Notes under the pieces: generated by a model
Told to the model about the DNA's origin: nothing
Database searches by the model: none
The model's input: the letters and a program-made list of their open reading frames with translations, nothing else
Part shown: piece by piece, positions 41,947 through 51,361 of the stretch
How positions within the stretch are numbered: position 1 is the first letter of the stretch
Layout of the letters: each line of letters starts with the position of its first letter
Made by a program: the position numbers and the translations under genes
Source: Chloroflexota bacterium
GTDB lineage: Bacteria > Chloroflexota > Anaerolineae > J102
Reading direction: 5' to 3'
DNA: 61,601 nucleotides
NCBI GenBank assembly: GCA_013151415.1
Contig: JAADII010000068.1
Location: 1-61,601 of the forward strand

Positions 41947-43308
41947 ATGAGTCAAACGAAATTTGTCTTACCCGAATCTGAGCTTCCTCGCAGGTGGTAC
42001 AACATTCAGGCGGATCTCCCCGAACCCCTGCCCCCGGTCATCCATCCCGGCACCAAGCAGCCCATTGGCCCGGACGATCTGGCGCCGCTTTTCCCCATGG
42101 AATTGATCATGCAGGAGGTGAGCCAGGAGCGCTACATCGATATCCCCGAGCCGGTGCTCGACATTTACAGCCTCTGGCGGCCCACGCCGCTTTACCGCGC
42201 CCATAAGCTGGAAGCCGCGCTCCAGACGCCCGCGCATCTCTATTATAAATATGAAGGCGTGTCTCCGGCCGGCTCTCACAAGCCCAACACCTCGGTGCCC
42301 CAGGCTTATTACAACAAGAAGGAAGGCATCAAGGCCCTGACCACCGAGACGGGCGCGGGTCAGTGGGGCAGCGCGCTGGCCATGGCCTGCAATTATTTCG
42401 ACATCGACTGCGAAGTCTACATGGTGAAGATTTCCTATCACCAAAAGCCCTATCGCCGCGTCATGATGCAGACTTGGGGCGCGTCCGTCACGCCCAGCCC
42501 CTCGGATAAGACCCAGGCCGGTCGCGCGGTCCTGGCCGACGACCCCGACTCGCCCGGCTCCTTGGGCATCGCCATCTCTGAGGCTGTGGAGGCCGCGGCC
42601 ACCAGCGGCGGCGCCAAGAAGTATTCGCTGGGTTCGGTGCTCAATCATGTGCTCATGCACCAAACCGTCATCGGCGAGGAAGTGATCAAGCAGATGGAGA
42701 TGGCGGGCGAGTATCCCGACATCATGGTGGGTTGCATTGGCGGCGGCTCCAACTTCGCGGGGTTCGTCTTTCCCTTTGTGCGCGATAAGATCGTCAACGG
42801 CAAGGAGACGCGCATCATTGCGGTCGAGCCAATGGCCGCGCCCAGTCTGACCAAGGGCCTCTATGTGTATGATTTTGGCGACACCGCGCAGACCACGCCC
42901 CTGATGAAAATGTACACCCTGGGCCATTCCTTCATCCCCGCGCCCATTCATGCCGGCGGTTTGCGCTATCATGGCATGGCCCCGTTGGTGTGCCATCTCT
43001 ATGATCTGGGTCTGATCGAGGCCGTGGCCGTGCACCAGATTCCCACATTCGAGGCTGCGGTCACCTTTGCGCGCAGCGAGGGCGTCATCCCCGCGCCCGA
43101 AACCGCGCACGCGATCCGCGTGGCCATCGACGAGGCCCTGAAATGCAAGGAAACGGGCGAAGAGAAGGTCATCGTTTTCAATGTGTCGGGTCACGGTCAT
43201 TTCGACATGGCCGCGTACGAGGCCTATTTCAGCGGCCAGCTCGAGGATTACGAATACTCCGAAGAGGAGATCCAAAAGGCCCTGGCCTCGCTCCCGCAGA
43301 TCGCGTAG
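41947..43308 (+). CDS. trpB2: TrpB2-type tryptophan synthase beta subunit
   Basis: PLP-dependent enzyme converting indole and serine to tryptophan. The 453-residue length and the N-terminal '[25 protein letters not shown]' block are those of the TrpB2 clade rather than classical TrpB. The PLP lysine is in '[18 protein letters not shown]', and the phosphate loop in '[12 protein letters not shown]'. TrpB2 proteins often act without TrpA, perhaps salvaging indole or using phosphoserine. No other trp gene is in the window. The ATG at 41947 follows GGAGTCTAAC; another ATG is four codons upstream. A dispersed repeat and a hairpin lie downstream. Confidence 0.94.
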   Translation: MSQTKFVLPESELPRRWYNIQADLPEPLPPVIHPGTKQPIGPDDLAPLFPMELIMQEVSQERYIDIPEPVLDIYSLWRPTPLYRAHKLEAALQTPAHLYYKYEGVSPAGSHKPNTSVPQAYYNKKEGIKALTTETGAGQWGSALAMACNYFDIDCEVYMVKISYHQKPYRRVMMQTWGASVTPSPSDKTQAGRAVLADDPDSPGSLGIAISEAVEAAATSGGAKKYSLGSVLNHVLMHQTVIGEEVIKQMEMAGEYPDIMVGCIGGGSNFAGFVFPFVRDKIVNGKETRIIAVEPMAAPSLTKGLYVYDFGDTAQTTPLMKMYTLGHSFIPAPIHAGGLRYHGMAPLVCHLYDLGLIEAVAVHQIPTFEAAVTFARSEGVIPAPETAHAIRVAIDEALKCKETGEEKVIVFNVSGHGHFDMAAYEAYFSGQLEDYEYSEEEIQKALASLPQIA

Positions 43309-43324
43309 CCGCCTGGTCGTCAGC

Positions 43325-43365
43325 TGTTATTGCGAGACCCGCAAGGGCCGAAGCAATCCCCAGGC
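43325..43365 (-). repeat. GATTGCTTCG...CTCGCAATAAC dispersed repeat (family D, copy 1)
   Basis: The reverse complement reads GGGGATTGCTTCGGCCCTTGCGGGTCTCGCAATAACA, alike in plan to 54,082-54,171 and 55,770-55,863 (GATTGYTTCG, then CTTCRCAATGACR). This motif resembles intergenic repeats common in many bacterial genomes. Confidence 0.65.
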
Positions 43366-43392
43366 CTCAATAGGATTACGCCGACGATGAAA

Positions 43393-43430
43393 GAAACGCG
43401 GATGGAGGTTTCGACCGAAATCCGCGTTTC
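43393..43430 (+). terminator. Hairpin downstream of trpB2
   Basis: GAAACGCGGAT (43,393-43,403) pairs perfectly with ATCCGCGTTTC (43,420-43,430); the 16-base centre contains a further GGT-TTCG-ACC stem. It lies ~85 bases after the trpB2 stop. A strong U-run is missing, so terminator function is likely but not certain. Confidence 0.55.
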
Positions 43431-43478
43431 CTATTCCCATCTCCACCCGACAACTTAAGGGCGCGCATTTCTCTAACA

Positions 43479-43507
43479 TTTACGGGATAGGAGGATTGAG
43501 CTATAAT
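43479..43507 (+). promoter_or_regulatory. Predicted promoter of the first UPF0175/DUF3368 pair
   Basis: TTTACG (43,479-43,484), 17-base spacer, TATAAT (43,502-43,507). Predicted start near 43,514, about 106 bases before the ATG at 43,620. Confidence 0.55.
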
Positions 43508-43619
43508 AGGACAGGATCGAAGAACTTGATGTTCAATTCTCGACCTCGCGTCGTTTGTATGCTCTCGAACTATGGAGATTTGGACTGCGTAACGTAAGCA
43601 CGCGAATGGAGAATGATAA

Positions 43620-43880
43620 ATGACAGGCATCACGCTTGAAGTGCCGGACGAGGTTATCCAGGCTACCCGTTTACCGGCCGATGAAATCGAACGAGAATTT
43701 CGAAAGGAGTTGGCGCTGGCGTTATATCAGCGCGGCGTGCTCTCGCTGGGTAAGGCGCGTCTGTTGGCGCAAATGACGCTCTGGGAATTTGAAGAACTGC
43801 TGGGAAAACGCAAAATCACCCGACATTATTCAGAAGCCGATCTGGAAGAAGATCTGAAATATGCCCTTGGTCATCAGTGA
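43620..43880 (+). CDS. UPF0175 family protein (antitoxin-like), copy 1
   Basis: 86-residue small protein with the UPF0175 pattern 'TLEVPDEVIQATRLPADEIEREFRKELALALYQRGVLSLGKARLLAQMTLWEFEELLGKR', a beta strand followed by a helix-turn-helix-like region. The family is regularly found ahead of PIN-like DUF3368 genes and is regarded as the antitoxin or DNA-binding partner. GGAG precedes the ATG by about eight bases. Its last 20 bases overlap the start of the DUF3368 gene. The protein itself looks complete, while its partner is frameshifted. Confidence 0.85.
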   Translation: MTGITLEVPDEVIQATRLPADEIEREFRKELALALYQRGVLSLGKARLLAQMTLWEFEELLGKRKITRHYSEADLEEDLKYALGHQ

Positions 43881-44362
43881 TTCCTCTACGCTTATCCATC
43901 TGGCAAGCATCGGGCGATTCGACTTGTTGAGAATTTTTTATGAGTCGCTCACCATTCCATCGATGGTGTGGCAAGAGGTTGTTGTTGAAGGGGGAGACAG
44001 GTGGGGAGCAAGCGAAGTAAGAAGGGCGCGGGAAGCGGGCTGGGTGCGCGTCGAATTTGTGCGGAACAGTGCGCTTTTGCGGCTATTGGCGCGCGACCCT
44101 GAACGCTGGGGAAGCGGAAGTGATCGCCCTGGCAATCGAAAGACAAGCCGATCTGGTGTTGCTGGATGAATCTGAAGCCCGCCGGGTCGCGGATTTGTAC
44201 GGTTTAGCCAAAACCGGGGTGATAGGCGTGTTAATACGGGCTAAAGTGGAAGGACAAATTGATTCGCTGCGCAGAGAAATGGACGCCTTACGAAATCAGG
44301 GCGGTTTCTGGATCGCAGAAGATTTGTATCATCGCGTTTTGAAAACGGTTCAAGAAATCTGA
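43861..44362 (+). pseudogene. DUF3368 PIN-like toxin gene, frameshifted
   Basis: The first frame encodes 'LVISDSSTLIHLASIGRFDLLRIFYESLTIPSMVWQEVV...' up to about 44,095. The second frame (+1) continues with 'TLNAGEAEVIALAIERQADLVLLDESEARRVADLYGLAKTGVIGVLIRAKVEGQI', the expected remainder of a DUF3368 protein. Skipping one base near 44,095 in GGCGCGCGACCC restores a ~166-residue protein (ALLRLLARTLNAGEAEV). The shift falls in an alternating GC run, so either replication slippage, a sequencing error or programmed frameshifting could explain it. If real, the predicted RNase is inactive. The domain carries the acidic residues of a PIN fold (D7, E115-E117 region, D of LLDE). Confidence 0.82.
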
Positions 44363-44370
44363 ACAGTCTC

Positions 44371-46134
44371 TCACTCTTCTACAACTGCAATATGCAGTTC
44401 GGCCAGTTGTTGGGGCGAGATGGGGCTGGGGCTGTTGAGCATGAGGTCGGTGGCCGAGGCGGTCTTGGGGAAGGCGATGACATCGCGAATGCTGGCCTCG
44501 TCGGCCAGAATGGCGATTAGGCGGTCGAGACCCAGCGCAATGCCGCCGTGCGGAGGCGCGCCGTATTGGAAAGCCTCCAACATGTGCCCGAATTGAGCCT
44601 GGGCTTGTTGGGGTGAGATGCCCAGAGCCGCGAATATCTTGCTCTGGTGGCCTTGATCGTGAATACGAATGCTGCCGCCGCCGATTTCTGTGCCATTGCA
44701 CACCAGATCGTAGGCCTTGGCCAGCGCCGCGCCGGGGTCGGAATCGAGCAGGGGCCAGTCTTCGTCGCGCGCGCTGGTGAAGGGATGGTGCACGGCCTCC
44801 CAGCGGTTTTCATCCTCGTTCCATTCCAGCAAGGGAAAGTCGATAATCCAGGCGCAGGCCAGCACGTTCGGGTCCATCAGGCCCAATTGCTCGCCCAAGA
44901 CCAGCCGCAGATGCCCCAAACTCGCGGCCGCCACCTCGGCCTGGTCCGCGACGATGAGGATCAGGTCGCCCATTTGCGCCTGACAACGCTCGCGGATGCC
45001 GTTCTTTTCTTCCTCGCTCAGGTATTTGGCAATGGGCGAACGCAAACCCTCGGCCTCCACCTTCATCCACACCAGACCTTTCGCGCCTTTGGCTTTGGCT
45101 TCTTCGGTCAGTTGGTCGATTTGCTTGCGCGAATAACCGCCCGCGCCGGCCGCGCAAATGGCCTTGATGCGTCCGCCCCCGGCCGCGACATTGGCGAACA
45201 CGCCGAATCCGCTCTCGGCCACCAAATCGGTCAGGTCCACAATCTCCATGCCAAAGCGCAGGTCGGGCCGATCGATGCCGTAGCGCTCCATGGCTTCGGC
45301 ATAGGTGAGCACGGGGAAGGGGGTGGTCTGCACCTGCTTGTCGCTAACCGCCGCGAACAGGCTGAGCATGAGCGCCTCGATGATCGCGCGCACATCCTCG
45401 CTTTCCACAAAGGACATTTCCAGATCGAGCTGGGTGAATTCAGGCTGGCGGTCTGCGCGCAAATCTTCGTCGCGGAAGCAACGCGCGATCTGGTAATAGC
45501 GTTCGAATCCCGCGACCATGAGCAACTGCTTCATCTGCTGGGGCGATTGGGGCAAGGCGTAGAACTTGCCGGGATGGATGCGACTGGGCACGACAAAATC
45601 GCGCGCGCCTTCGGGCGTGCTCTTCAGCAGGATGGGCGTCTCGATCTCGATGAAATCGCGCTCGTTGAGAAAGGCGCGAATATGGCTGATGATGCGATGG
45701 CGCAACATAAGATTACGCTGCATCCGTCGCCGTCGTAGATCGAGGTAGCGATACTTGAGACGAACGGCCTCGCCCACCTCGCTCTCTTCGTTGATGGGGA
45801 AAGGCGTTGTGCGCGCAGGGTTCAGAATGGTCAGTTCGTCTGCATAGACCTCGATTTCACCGGTGGCCAGGTTGGGATTTACAAGACCGGCCGGTCGTTC
45901 GGACACGCGACCGCGCACCTGCACCACATATTCGCTGCGCACATCCGATGCCAGCCGATGCGCGTCTTCGGACACGTCGGCATTGAACACCACTTGCACC
46001 AGACCCGAACGGTCGCGCAGATCGAAAAAGATGAGGCCGCCATGATCGCGGCGGCGATGCACCCAACCGGCCAGGGTGACGCGTTGACCCGCGTGTTCTT
46101 TACGAAGTTCGCCGCAGTTGATAGATTTCAACAT
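44371..46134 (-). CDS. aspS: Aspartyl-tRNA synthetase
   Basis: Class II synthetase charging tRNA-Asp (bacterial type, 587 residues). N-terminal OB-fold anticodon domain ([32 protein letters not shown]), catalytic motifs '[25 protein letters not shown]' (motif 1 region), '[24 protein letters not shown]' (motif 2) and '[13 protein letters not shown]' (motif 3), plus the GAD-type insertion (~280-420) specific to bacterial AspRS. The ATG at 46134 follows CTGGAGTCATCC. A divergent promoter and a short terminator-like hairpin lie upstream. Whether it is discriminating or also charges tRNA-Asn cannot be told; no gatCAB is present here. Confidence 0.97.
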   Translation of the reverse strand: MLKSINCGELRKEHAGQRVTLAGWVHRRRDHGGLIFFDLRDRSGLVQVVFNADVSEDAHRLASDVRSEYVVQVRGRVSERPAGLVNPNLATGEIEVYADELTILNPARTTPFPINEESEVGEAVRLKYRYLDLRRRRMQRNLMLRHRIISHIRAFLNERDFIEIETPILLKSTPEGARDFVVPSRIHPGKFYALPQSPQQMKQLLMVAGFERYYQIARCFRDEDLRADRQPEFTQLDLEMSFVESEDVRAIIEALMLSLFAAVSDKQVQTTPFPVLTYAEAMERYGIDRPDLRFGMEIVDLTDLVAESGFGVFANVAAGGGRIKAICAAGAGGYSRKQIDQLTEEAKAKGAKGLVWMKVEAEGLRSPIAKYLSEEEKNGIRERCQAQMGDLILIVADQAEVAAASLGHLRLVLGEQLGLMDPNVLACAWIIDFPLLEWNEDENRWEAVHHPFTSARDEDWPLLDSDPGAALAKAYDLVCNGTEIGGGSIRIHDQGHQSKIFAALGISPQQAQAQFGHMLEAFQYGAPPHGGIALGLDRLIAILADEASIRDVIAFPKTASATDLMLNSPSPISPQQLAELHIAVVEE

Positions 46135-46173
46135 GGATGACTCCAGGAGAATAATAAAAGCTCAAGGATTAAC

Positions 46174-46198
46174 AAAAAAAGATCGCCGAGACGGCGAT
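46174..46198 (-). promoter_or_regulatory. Terminator-like hairpin in the aspS leader (possible attenuator)
   Basis: On the minus strand ATCGCCG-TCT-CGGCGAT (46,198-46,182) is followed by C and seven Ts (46,180-46,174), the form of an intrinsic terminator. It sits 40 bases ahead of the aspS ATG and begins only a few bases after the predicted transcription start (~46,201). It could stop most transcripts early or cap the 5' end as a stable stem. Confidence 0.6.
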
Positions 46199-46207
46199 GG
46201 CGTGAGA

Positions 46208-46270
46208 ATTATAGTGCTTTCGCTTGTTCGCTGGCAAACGGTGGACAGGACAAGAGCTTACGTGTATAAT
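46208..46270. promoter_or_regulatory. Divergent predicted promoters for aspS and the 1,376-residue protein
   Basis: Minus strand: TTGCCA (46,237-46,232), 18-base spacer, TATAAT (46,213-46,208), toward aspS. Plus strand: TGGACA (46,242-46,247), 17-base spacer, TATAAT (46,265-46,270), toward the gene at 46,361. The -35 boxes are only four bases apart, so polymerases would compete. Confidence 0.7.
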
Positions 46271-46360
46271 GTCAGCAACGTGTAGGACGAGCCACGCATT
46301 GATGAGTCGTCTCACGCTCTTTTGGCGTAGATTTCGCTAACTCAACTAAGGAACCCCATC

Positions 46361-49300
46361 ATGGCCTCGCCTCTCAACGATTCCGAATACCTTTATGGCT
46401 TCCACGATCCCGGCGGCGAACATATCATGCTCGAGAAAGGGATTCCGGGTTGGGTGTTGGTGACCGAAGCCTTGGGCTATGAACCGAACGACCAAAGCGG
46501 TCGGAATTATCGTTTTCTCTCGGATCGGGGTCTGGGCGTGATGGTACGCCTAAACGCGGGCTATGGCGGCGTGGGAACCATTCCTTTTAGTCGCTTCTAC
46601 GATGACTTTGCTCAGCGCTGCGCCAATTTTGTGCGCAATTCCGATGGTTGTCATATTTGGATCATCGGCAACGAGATGAATCATCCCATCGAATGGCCAG
46701 GCGCTGATTGGGATTTCAATGCGGTTCCTCCTCGCCCGCGCAGCCAGGATAAGACGGGGGAAAAGATCACGCCGGAGTTGTATGTTCGCTGTTATCGCAA
46801 AGTGCGCGATGCAATTCGCGCCATTCCTGGCCGTGAAAATGATCAAGTAATCATTGGCGCAGTCGCGCCTTGGAACAATCTCACCACCTATCCGGGCAAT
46901 CCAACGGGCGATTGGATACAATATTTTCAGGATATTTTGCGTTTGTTGGGGCCGCAAAATTGCGATGGCATCGCTTTGCATACGTATACTCATGGCACTC
47001 ATCCTGATCTCATCGACGCCCCCACAAAGATGAGGCCGCCGTTTCAAAATCGGCATTATCATTTCCGCGCCTATCAGGATTTTATGCACGCCATTCCGGC
47101 TGATATGCGCCATTTGCCGGTTTATATAACGGAAACCGACCAGAATGACCCTTGGCGCAATGAAAACACGGGCTGGGTGCGGCGAGCTTATGGCGAGATC
47201 GACTATTGGAACAAAAACAATCCCCAACAGATCCGGGCGCTTATCCTCTATCGCTGGCCAAAACTGGACAAATGGTATATCGAGGGAAAGCAAGGCGTCA
47301 TCGATGATTTTCGCATGGCCCTGGATTGGAAACTGAAGTGGCGACGGGATGTTATTATCCCGCCTGTGGCCGCGCCCGATTATCGGGCGATGATCGATAT
47401 CCAACAGGCGCCGGTGGAAGGGCCGGCCGGCGCCGATGTGACCGTCATTGTCACGGTGCGCAACACCGGCGCGTTGCCTTGGCCCGCGGGCGGACGAAAC
47501 CCGGTGCGCCTGGGTTATCATTGGTATGATCAGGCTGGCGGCCGGGTTGCGGCCGCGGACTATCGCACGCGCTTGCCCAAGGATGTGCAGCCCGGCGAAC
47601 AGGTGACGCTGCGCGCTCGCGTTGGTTTGCCAGGACGGCCGGGCGATTTTGTCCTGGCTTTGGACATGGTGCACGAGGGGATCACCTGGTTTGCAGACCA
47701 GGGTGGCGCGCCCGCGCGTATCGAGATCAAGGTTGTGGGTGAGCCCGTGGTCATCGAGCCGGAAGAGCAATTTTTCCCCGAGACCAAAATTTGGGTGCGG
47801 GGCGTCTTCCTGCAATTTTACCGCCGCTATGGTCTGGATATCTGCGGTTATCCCATCACCGAGGCGTTCGAAGAGAATGGGATGCAGGTGCAGTATTTTC
47901 AACGAGTCGCTCTGGAGGAATATGAGCCGGGGAAGGTGCGCCTGCGCCTCACCGCACAGCAAGCGCTGGAGGCGGCCAAACGCATCGCCGCGCTGGAGCG
48001 ACGCATCAGAGCTTTGGAACAGGGACGTCTCACCGGCATGGCCCCGCGACCCGAGATTACGGATATCACCGAGCGACTCCCGCGCGACCCCGCGGGCATG
48101 TTCACCCGACCCGAAACCGATATCGAGTATATCGTCATCAATCACACCGCAGTGCGACCTGAGGTGCCGGTCGAGCGCATTGCCCGCGCCCACCGTCGCA
48201 CCTGGCCAGCCATAGTCAGCCAATTCTATATCCAAGGCGATGGCGCGATTTTGCAGACGAACCCGCTGGATGAAGTGGTGGATGACAGGCGTCCCTGGCT
48301 GCGCAACGCCATCAACATCCATGTGGCGGGCAATTTTTCCGCGGGCGTGCCCAATGAGGCGCAACTGGACGCGCTCGCGGCCCTGTGCGCGTGGCTGCTC
48401 GATCGCTATGGGCTGGACACCGAGGCCGTAAAGGGCGCCAAGGAGTTTTATAGCACGCAATCGCCCGGCAACAATTGGTTGGACGGCCCGCGCTGGAAAG
48501 ATATGCTCATCCAGCGCATTGAGCCTTTACGCGGCAGCGGCGAACCGCCAAGCCCGGAGGGCGCTGAAGATGAGGCTTTGCGTCAAGAATTAGAGCAAAT
48601 GACGCAAGCGCGCGATCGGTTGGCTCAATTGTTGCAACAGGCGAATGCGCGCATCGAAGAGCTGCAAGAGCAGGTGAGCGAGTTGCAACAAAGTTTGAGA
48701 GAGATAACCGGGGGCGGGGTGGCCGAACCTCGGGTGCGAGACGTGATCACCGACTTGCCTCGAGACCCGAGCAAGATGATTCGTCGTAGCGATGAAGACA
48801 TCAAGTTCATCGTCATCAATCATACGGCCGTGCCGCGCAGTGTGGGCGTGCAACGCGTGGCGCGCGCACATCGCGCGCGTTGGCCCGCCATTGTCTCGCA
48901 GTTTTTCATCGACGGCGAGGGCGCGATCCTGCAAACGAATCCGCTCAACGAGGTCGTGGATGACAAACAGCCCTGGATTTTGAACGGCGTCAACATTCAT
49001 GTGGCGGGCAATTTCAACGACGAGATACCCACCGAGGCTCAGCTAGAGAGCCTGGCCGACCTGGTCGCCTGGTTGCTAGAGAAATATGATCTGGATGAAG
49101 AGAGCGTCAAGGGTGTGCGCGAGTTCATCGTTACGCAGTCGCCGGGCGAGCAGTGGCAAAAGGGGCGAAAGTGGAAAAATACGCTCCTTAAAAAGGTGCG
49201 CGAACGCCGCGTTCAGAGCAAGCCGCTGCCGGGCGGCGTGACGGACGCGGTGAAATTGCGGGCTTTAGAACGCCAGGTGCGCAGTCTTGCAGAAAAAAAT

Positions 49301-50491
49301 GAGCGTTATTTGCAGGAGATCAAGGCGTTGAAGACGCAAGCGAAGCAGCTCGAAAAGGATCTGAAAGCCCGCAACGCGCAGATGACTCGCCTGGAGAGAG
49401 AGAATGAAAAGCTGAAAAAGCAACTGGAAGCGGCGCAAAAAGAAGGGGAGCAGGGTGAAGTGGTTGCGTCGTTGCAGAAGCGCATTCGAGCGTTGGAAAA
49501 GGAGCGGGACGCTCTCGCAGGAGAGCGAGATCAGTTATCGCAGACCGCGTCCGAATTGCAGCGCCGCGTCGAAGAGCAACAGTTGCAGATAGACGAGTTG
49601 CGTCGCCAGCTGGACGCCAGGACGGAGGAGGCGCAGCCCGCGCCTGGCGGCGTATCGAAACCACCTATGCAGGAATTGGTGGACAAGCTGCCCAAACATC
49701 CGACAAAACGCTACGACTCGCGCCCTCTTAGCCAGATCACGCATATTGCCATTCATCACAGCGCCGCGCCGGCCAACGTGCCGCCCGAACGCATTGCCAA
49801 TTATCATGTCAATCATCCCTCGCATCAGTGGCCGGGCATTGGTTATCATTATTACATTGGTCCAGATGGAACCATCTATCACACTCAAGACTTGAAACTG
49901 GCCTCTTGGCACGTATATAAAAACAACAGCTATACGGTTGGCGTGTGTGTGGCCGGCAATTTCACCGACGTGATCCCCACGCCCGCGCAAATCGACGCTG
50001 CCGCTCGGTTGGTCTCCTGGCTCATGCAAGAACTGAACATTCCTCTGGACAATGTGTGGGGGCATAAGGAATTTCCTTATAACGCCACCAGCTGTCCTGG
50101 TAGGCAATGGGTCGAGGACAAAGCATGGCGAAATTTGCTCATGGAGCGTATTCAGGCCGTGTTAGGTGGTGATGCCGGGCCTGCGAGCAAATCCATTTAT
50201 CATTACATGCTCTTCTGGCATCATGGCGATAACTGGGCCAAACAAGATTGGGAAGGCGCGGAAAACTACATTGCTCGCTTCCAGCCCACAGTTGGTTTCT
50301 CGGTCGAGGAGGCGAAGCAAGCCGAATATGTGACCATCGTCGGCGGCCCGGCGGGGGTTAGTCCGCAAGTGGACGATGAACTACGCGCGGCGGGCGTGAA
50401 GGTTGAACGCCTGGCTGGCAAAGATTTTGCCGAGACCAAAGCCATCCTCGATCGTCTGGCCGAGTCCGGACAGCGTTTCTTGAATTTTTAG
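46361..50491 (+). CDS. Multidomain glycosidase with three amidase (PGRP-like) domains (1,376 aa)
   Basis: Domains in order: clan GH-A-like glycosidase (~1-325) with E105 in 'IIGNEMNH' and E258 in 'YITETDQND' as likely acid/base and nucleophile; Ig-like module (~345-465); 'FFPET...GLDICGYPI' module (~470-545); amidase_2 domain 1 (~565-715); coiled coil (~725-775); amidase 2 (~790-950); long coiled coil (~960-1095); amidase 3 (~1105-1265); a CWB2-like end ('VTIVGGPAGVSPQVDDELRAAGVKVERLAGKD'). Only domain 3 keeps the zinc set (H1132/H1133, H1235, C1245). Domains 1 and 2 have A693/S701 and V919/S927 at the last two positions. No signal peptide is seen, although wall substrates are implied. AAGGAAC precedes the ATG. 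Confidence 0.85.
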   Translation: MASPLNDSEYLYGFHDPGGEHIMLEKGIPGWVLVTEALGYEPNDQSGRNYRFLSDRGLGVMVRLNAGYGGVGTIPFSRFYDDFAQRCANFVRNSDGCHIWIIGNEMNHPIEWPGADWDFNAVPPRPRSQDKTGEKITPELYVRCYRKVRDAIRAIPGRENDQVIIGAVAPWNNLTTYPGNPTGDWIQYFQDILRLLGPQNCDGIALHTYTHGTHPDLIDAPTKMRPPFQNRHYHFRAYQDFMHAIPADMRHLPVYITETDQNDPWRNENTGWVRRAYGEIDYWNKNNPQQIRALILYRWPKLDKWYIEGKQGVIDDFRMALDWKLKWRRDVIIPPVAAPDYRAMIDIQQAPVEGPAGADVTVIVTVRNTGALPWPAGGRNPVRLGYHWYDQAGGRVAAADYRTRLPKDVQPGEQVTLRARVGLPGRPGDFVLALDMVHEGITWFADQGGAPARIEIKVVGEPVVIEPEEQFFPETKIWVRGVFLQFYRRYGLDICGYPITEAFEENGMQVQYFQRVALEEYEPGKVRLRLTAQQALEAAKRIAALERRIRALEQGRLTGMAPRPEITDITERLPRDPAGMFTRPETDIEYIVINHTAVRPEVPVERIARAHRRTWPAIVSQFYIQGDGAILQTNPLDEVVDDRRPWLRNAINIHVAGNFSAGVPNEAQLDALAALCAWLLDRYGLDTEAVKGAKEFYSTQSPGNNWLDGPRWKDMLIQRIEPLRGSGEPPSPEGAEDEALRQELEQMTQARDRLAQLLQQANARIEELQEQVSELQQSLREITGGGVAEPRVRDVITDLPRDPSKMIRRSDEDIKFIVINHTAVPRSVGVQRVARAHRARWPAIVSQFFIDGEGAILQTNPLNEVVDDKQPWILNGVNIHVAGNFNDEIPTEAQLESLADLVAWLLEKYDLDEESVKGVREFIVTQSPGEQWQKGRKWKNTLLKKVRERRVQSKPLPGGVTDAVKLRALERQVRSLAEKNERYLQEIKALKTQAKQLEKDLKARNAQMTRLERENEKLKKQLEAAQKEGEQGEVVASLQKRIRALEKERDALAGERDQLSQTASELQRRVEEQQLQIDELRRQLDARTEEAQPAPGGVSKPPMQELVDKLPKHPTKRYDSRPLSQITHIAIHHSAAPANVPPERIANYHVNHPSHQWPGIGYHYYIGPDGTIYHTQDLKLASWHVYKNNSYTVGVCVAGNFTDVIPTPAQIDAAARLVSWLMQELNIPLDNVWGHKEFPYNATSCPGRQWVEDKAWRNLLMERIQAVLGGDAGPASKSIYHYMLFWHHGDNWAKQDWEGAENYIARFQPTVGFSVEEAKQAEYVTIVGGPAGVSPQVDDELRAAGVKVERLAGKDFAETKAILDRLAESGQRFLNF

Positions 50492-50502
50492 AGTCGTCAT
50501 TC

Positions 50503-51273
50503 ATGCCCGATCCCCTGAAATTGCGCCCCGCGGATGATTATATTGTGCAGCTCGACGTGTTCGAGGGGCCTATGGACTTATTGCTGCACCTTATCGAAAA
50601 AGAAGAGTTGCCTATCACTTCGGTCAGTCTCGCCCAAATTACGGGTCAATATTTGGATTATCTTGCTCGCATGGAGGAGCTCAAGCCTGACGGCATTGCC
50701 GAGTTTTTGGTGATGGCCGCAAGGCTGCTTCACATCAAGTCATTGGCGCTGTTGCCGCAGCCTGAATCCGAGAGCGACGAAGAGGAGGAAGATCCGGGCG
50801 AGCGATTGGCGCGACAATTGCGCGAATACAAGCGTTTCAAAGAGGCCGCGGCGTTTTTGCGCGAGTTGGAAGCCGAAGGCAAGCGGGGTTATGTGCGCCT
50901 GGCCCCGCCTCCGAAATTGGAAAAGCGTTTGGACCTCACCGGCATTGATGTGAATGCGCTTTTGCACGCGGTGCGCGAAGTATTACAAGACCTCGACGCG
51001 CCGCCCCTCCCGGCCGCGTCCATTGAGCCGCATCGAATAACTGTGCAAGAGAAAATGGAAAGCCTGCGAGCCACTCTGGCGCGTCGCGGCGTTGTGCGAT
51101 TTCGTCAGTTTCTGCGACGCGCACGCTCGCGCGTCGAGGTCATTGTCAGTTTTATGGCTGTTCTGGAGCTGATCAAGCAAAACGAGGTTCGCGTGCGCCA
51201 GCCAGACTTATTCGGAGAAATTTGGATCGAGCGGCAGGAGGCGTCTGAGGAGCCGCAACCGCAAGTGAATTGA
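50503..51273 (+). CDS. scpA: Segregation and condensation protein A
   Basis: Kleisin subunit of the SMC-ScpAB condensin. The 256-residue protein starts with the ScpA block 'YIVQLDVFEGPMDLLLHLIEKEELPITSVSLAQITGQYLDYL', has an acidic middle (ESESDEEEEDPGERLARQLREYKRFKEAA) and a C-terminal winged-helix region (SRVEVIVSFMAVLELIKQNEVRVRQ). It follows the 1,376-residue gene by 11 bases and may be read from the same transcript. The partner gene scpB, usually next to it, is absent; a convergent flavoprotein gene follows. Confidence 0.95.
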   Translation: MPDPLKLRPADDYIVQLDVFEGPMDLLLHLIEKEELPITSVSLAQITGQYLDYLARMEELKPDGIAEFLVMAARLLHIKSLALLPQPESESDEEEEDPGERLARQLREYKRFKEAAAFLRELEAEGKRGYVRLAPPPKLEKRLDLTGIDVNALLHAVREVLQDLDAPPLPAASIEPHRITVQEKMESLRATLARRGVVRFRQFLRRARSRVEVIVSFMAVLELIKQNEVRVRQPDLFGEIWIERQEASEEPQPQVN

Positions 51274-51293
51274 ATGGCCTATAACGCACACAG

Positions 51294-51344
51294 AGGCGAA
51301 AACGCAAACGACCCTTTGCCGGTCGCGTATTGGCGTTCTTGCCT
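51294..51344. terminator. Imperfect inverted repeat between scpA and the flavoprotein gene
   Basis: AGGCGAAAACGCAAA (51,294-51,308) and TTGGCGTTCTTGCCT (51,330-51,344) are inverse complements at 12 of 15 positions, with an inner ACGACC/GGTCGC match. Both flanking genes converge here, so it probably serves as a bidirectional terminator. Confidence 0.5.
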
Positions 51345-51361
51345 AATTCGGGTTGACTGGT

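Noticed and set aside
46135-46360. T-box riboswitch before aspS
   Set aside because: The distance from predicted start to ATG is under 80 bases and no specifier loop or T-box sequence is visible; only a short stem with T7 exists.
46550-48460. 636-codon minus-strand frame
   Set aside because: Antisense to the 1,376-residue glycosidase/amidase gene; no recognisable domain.
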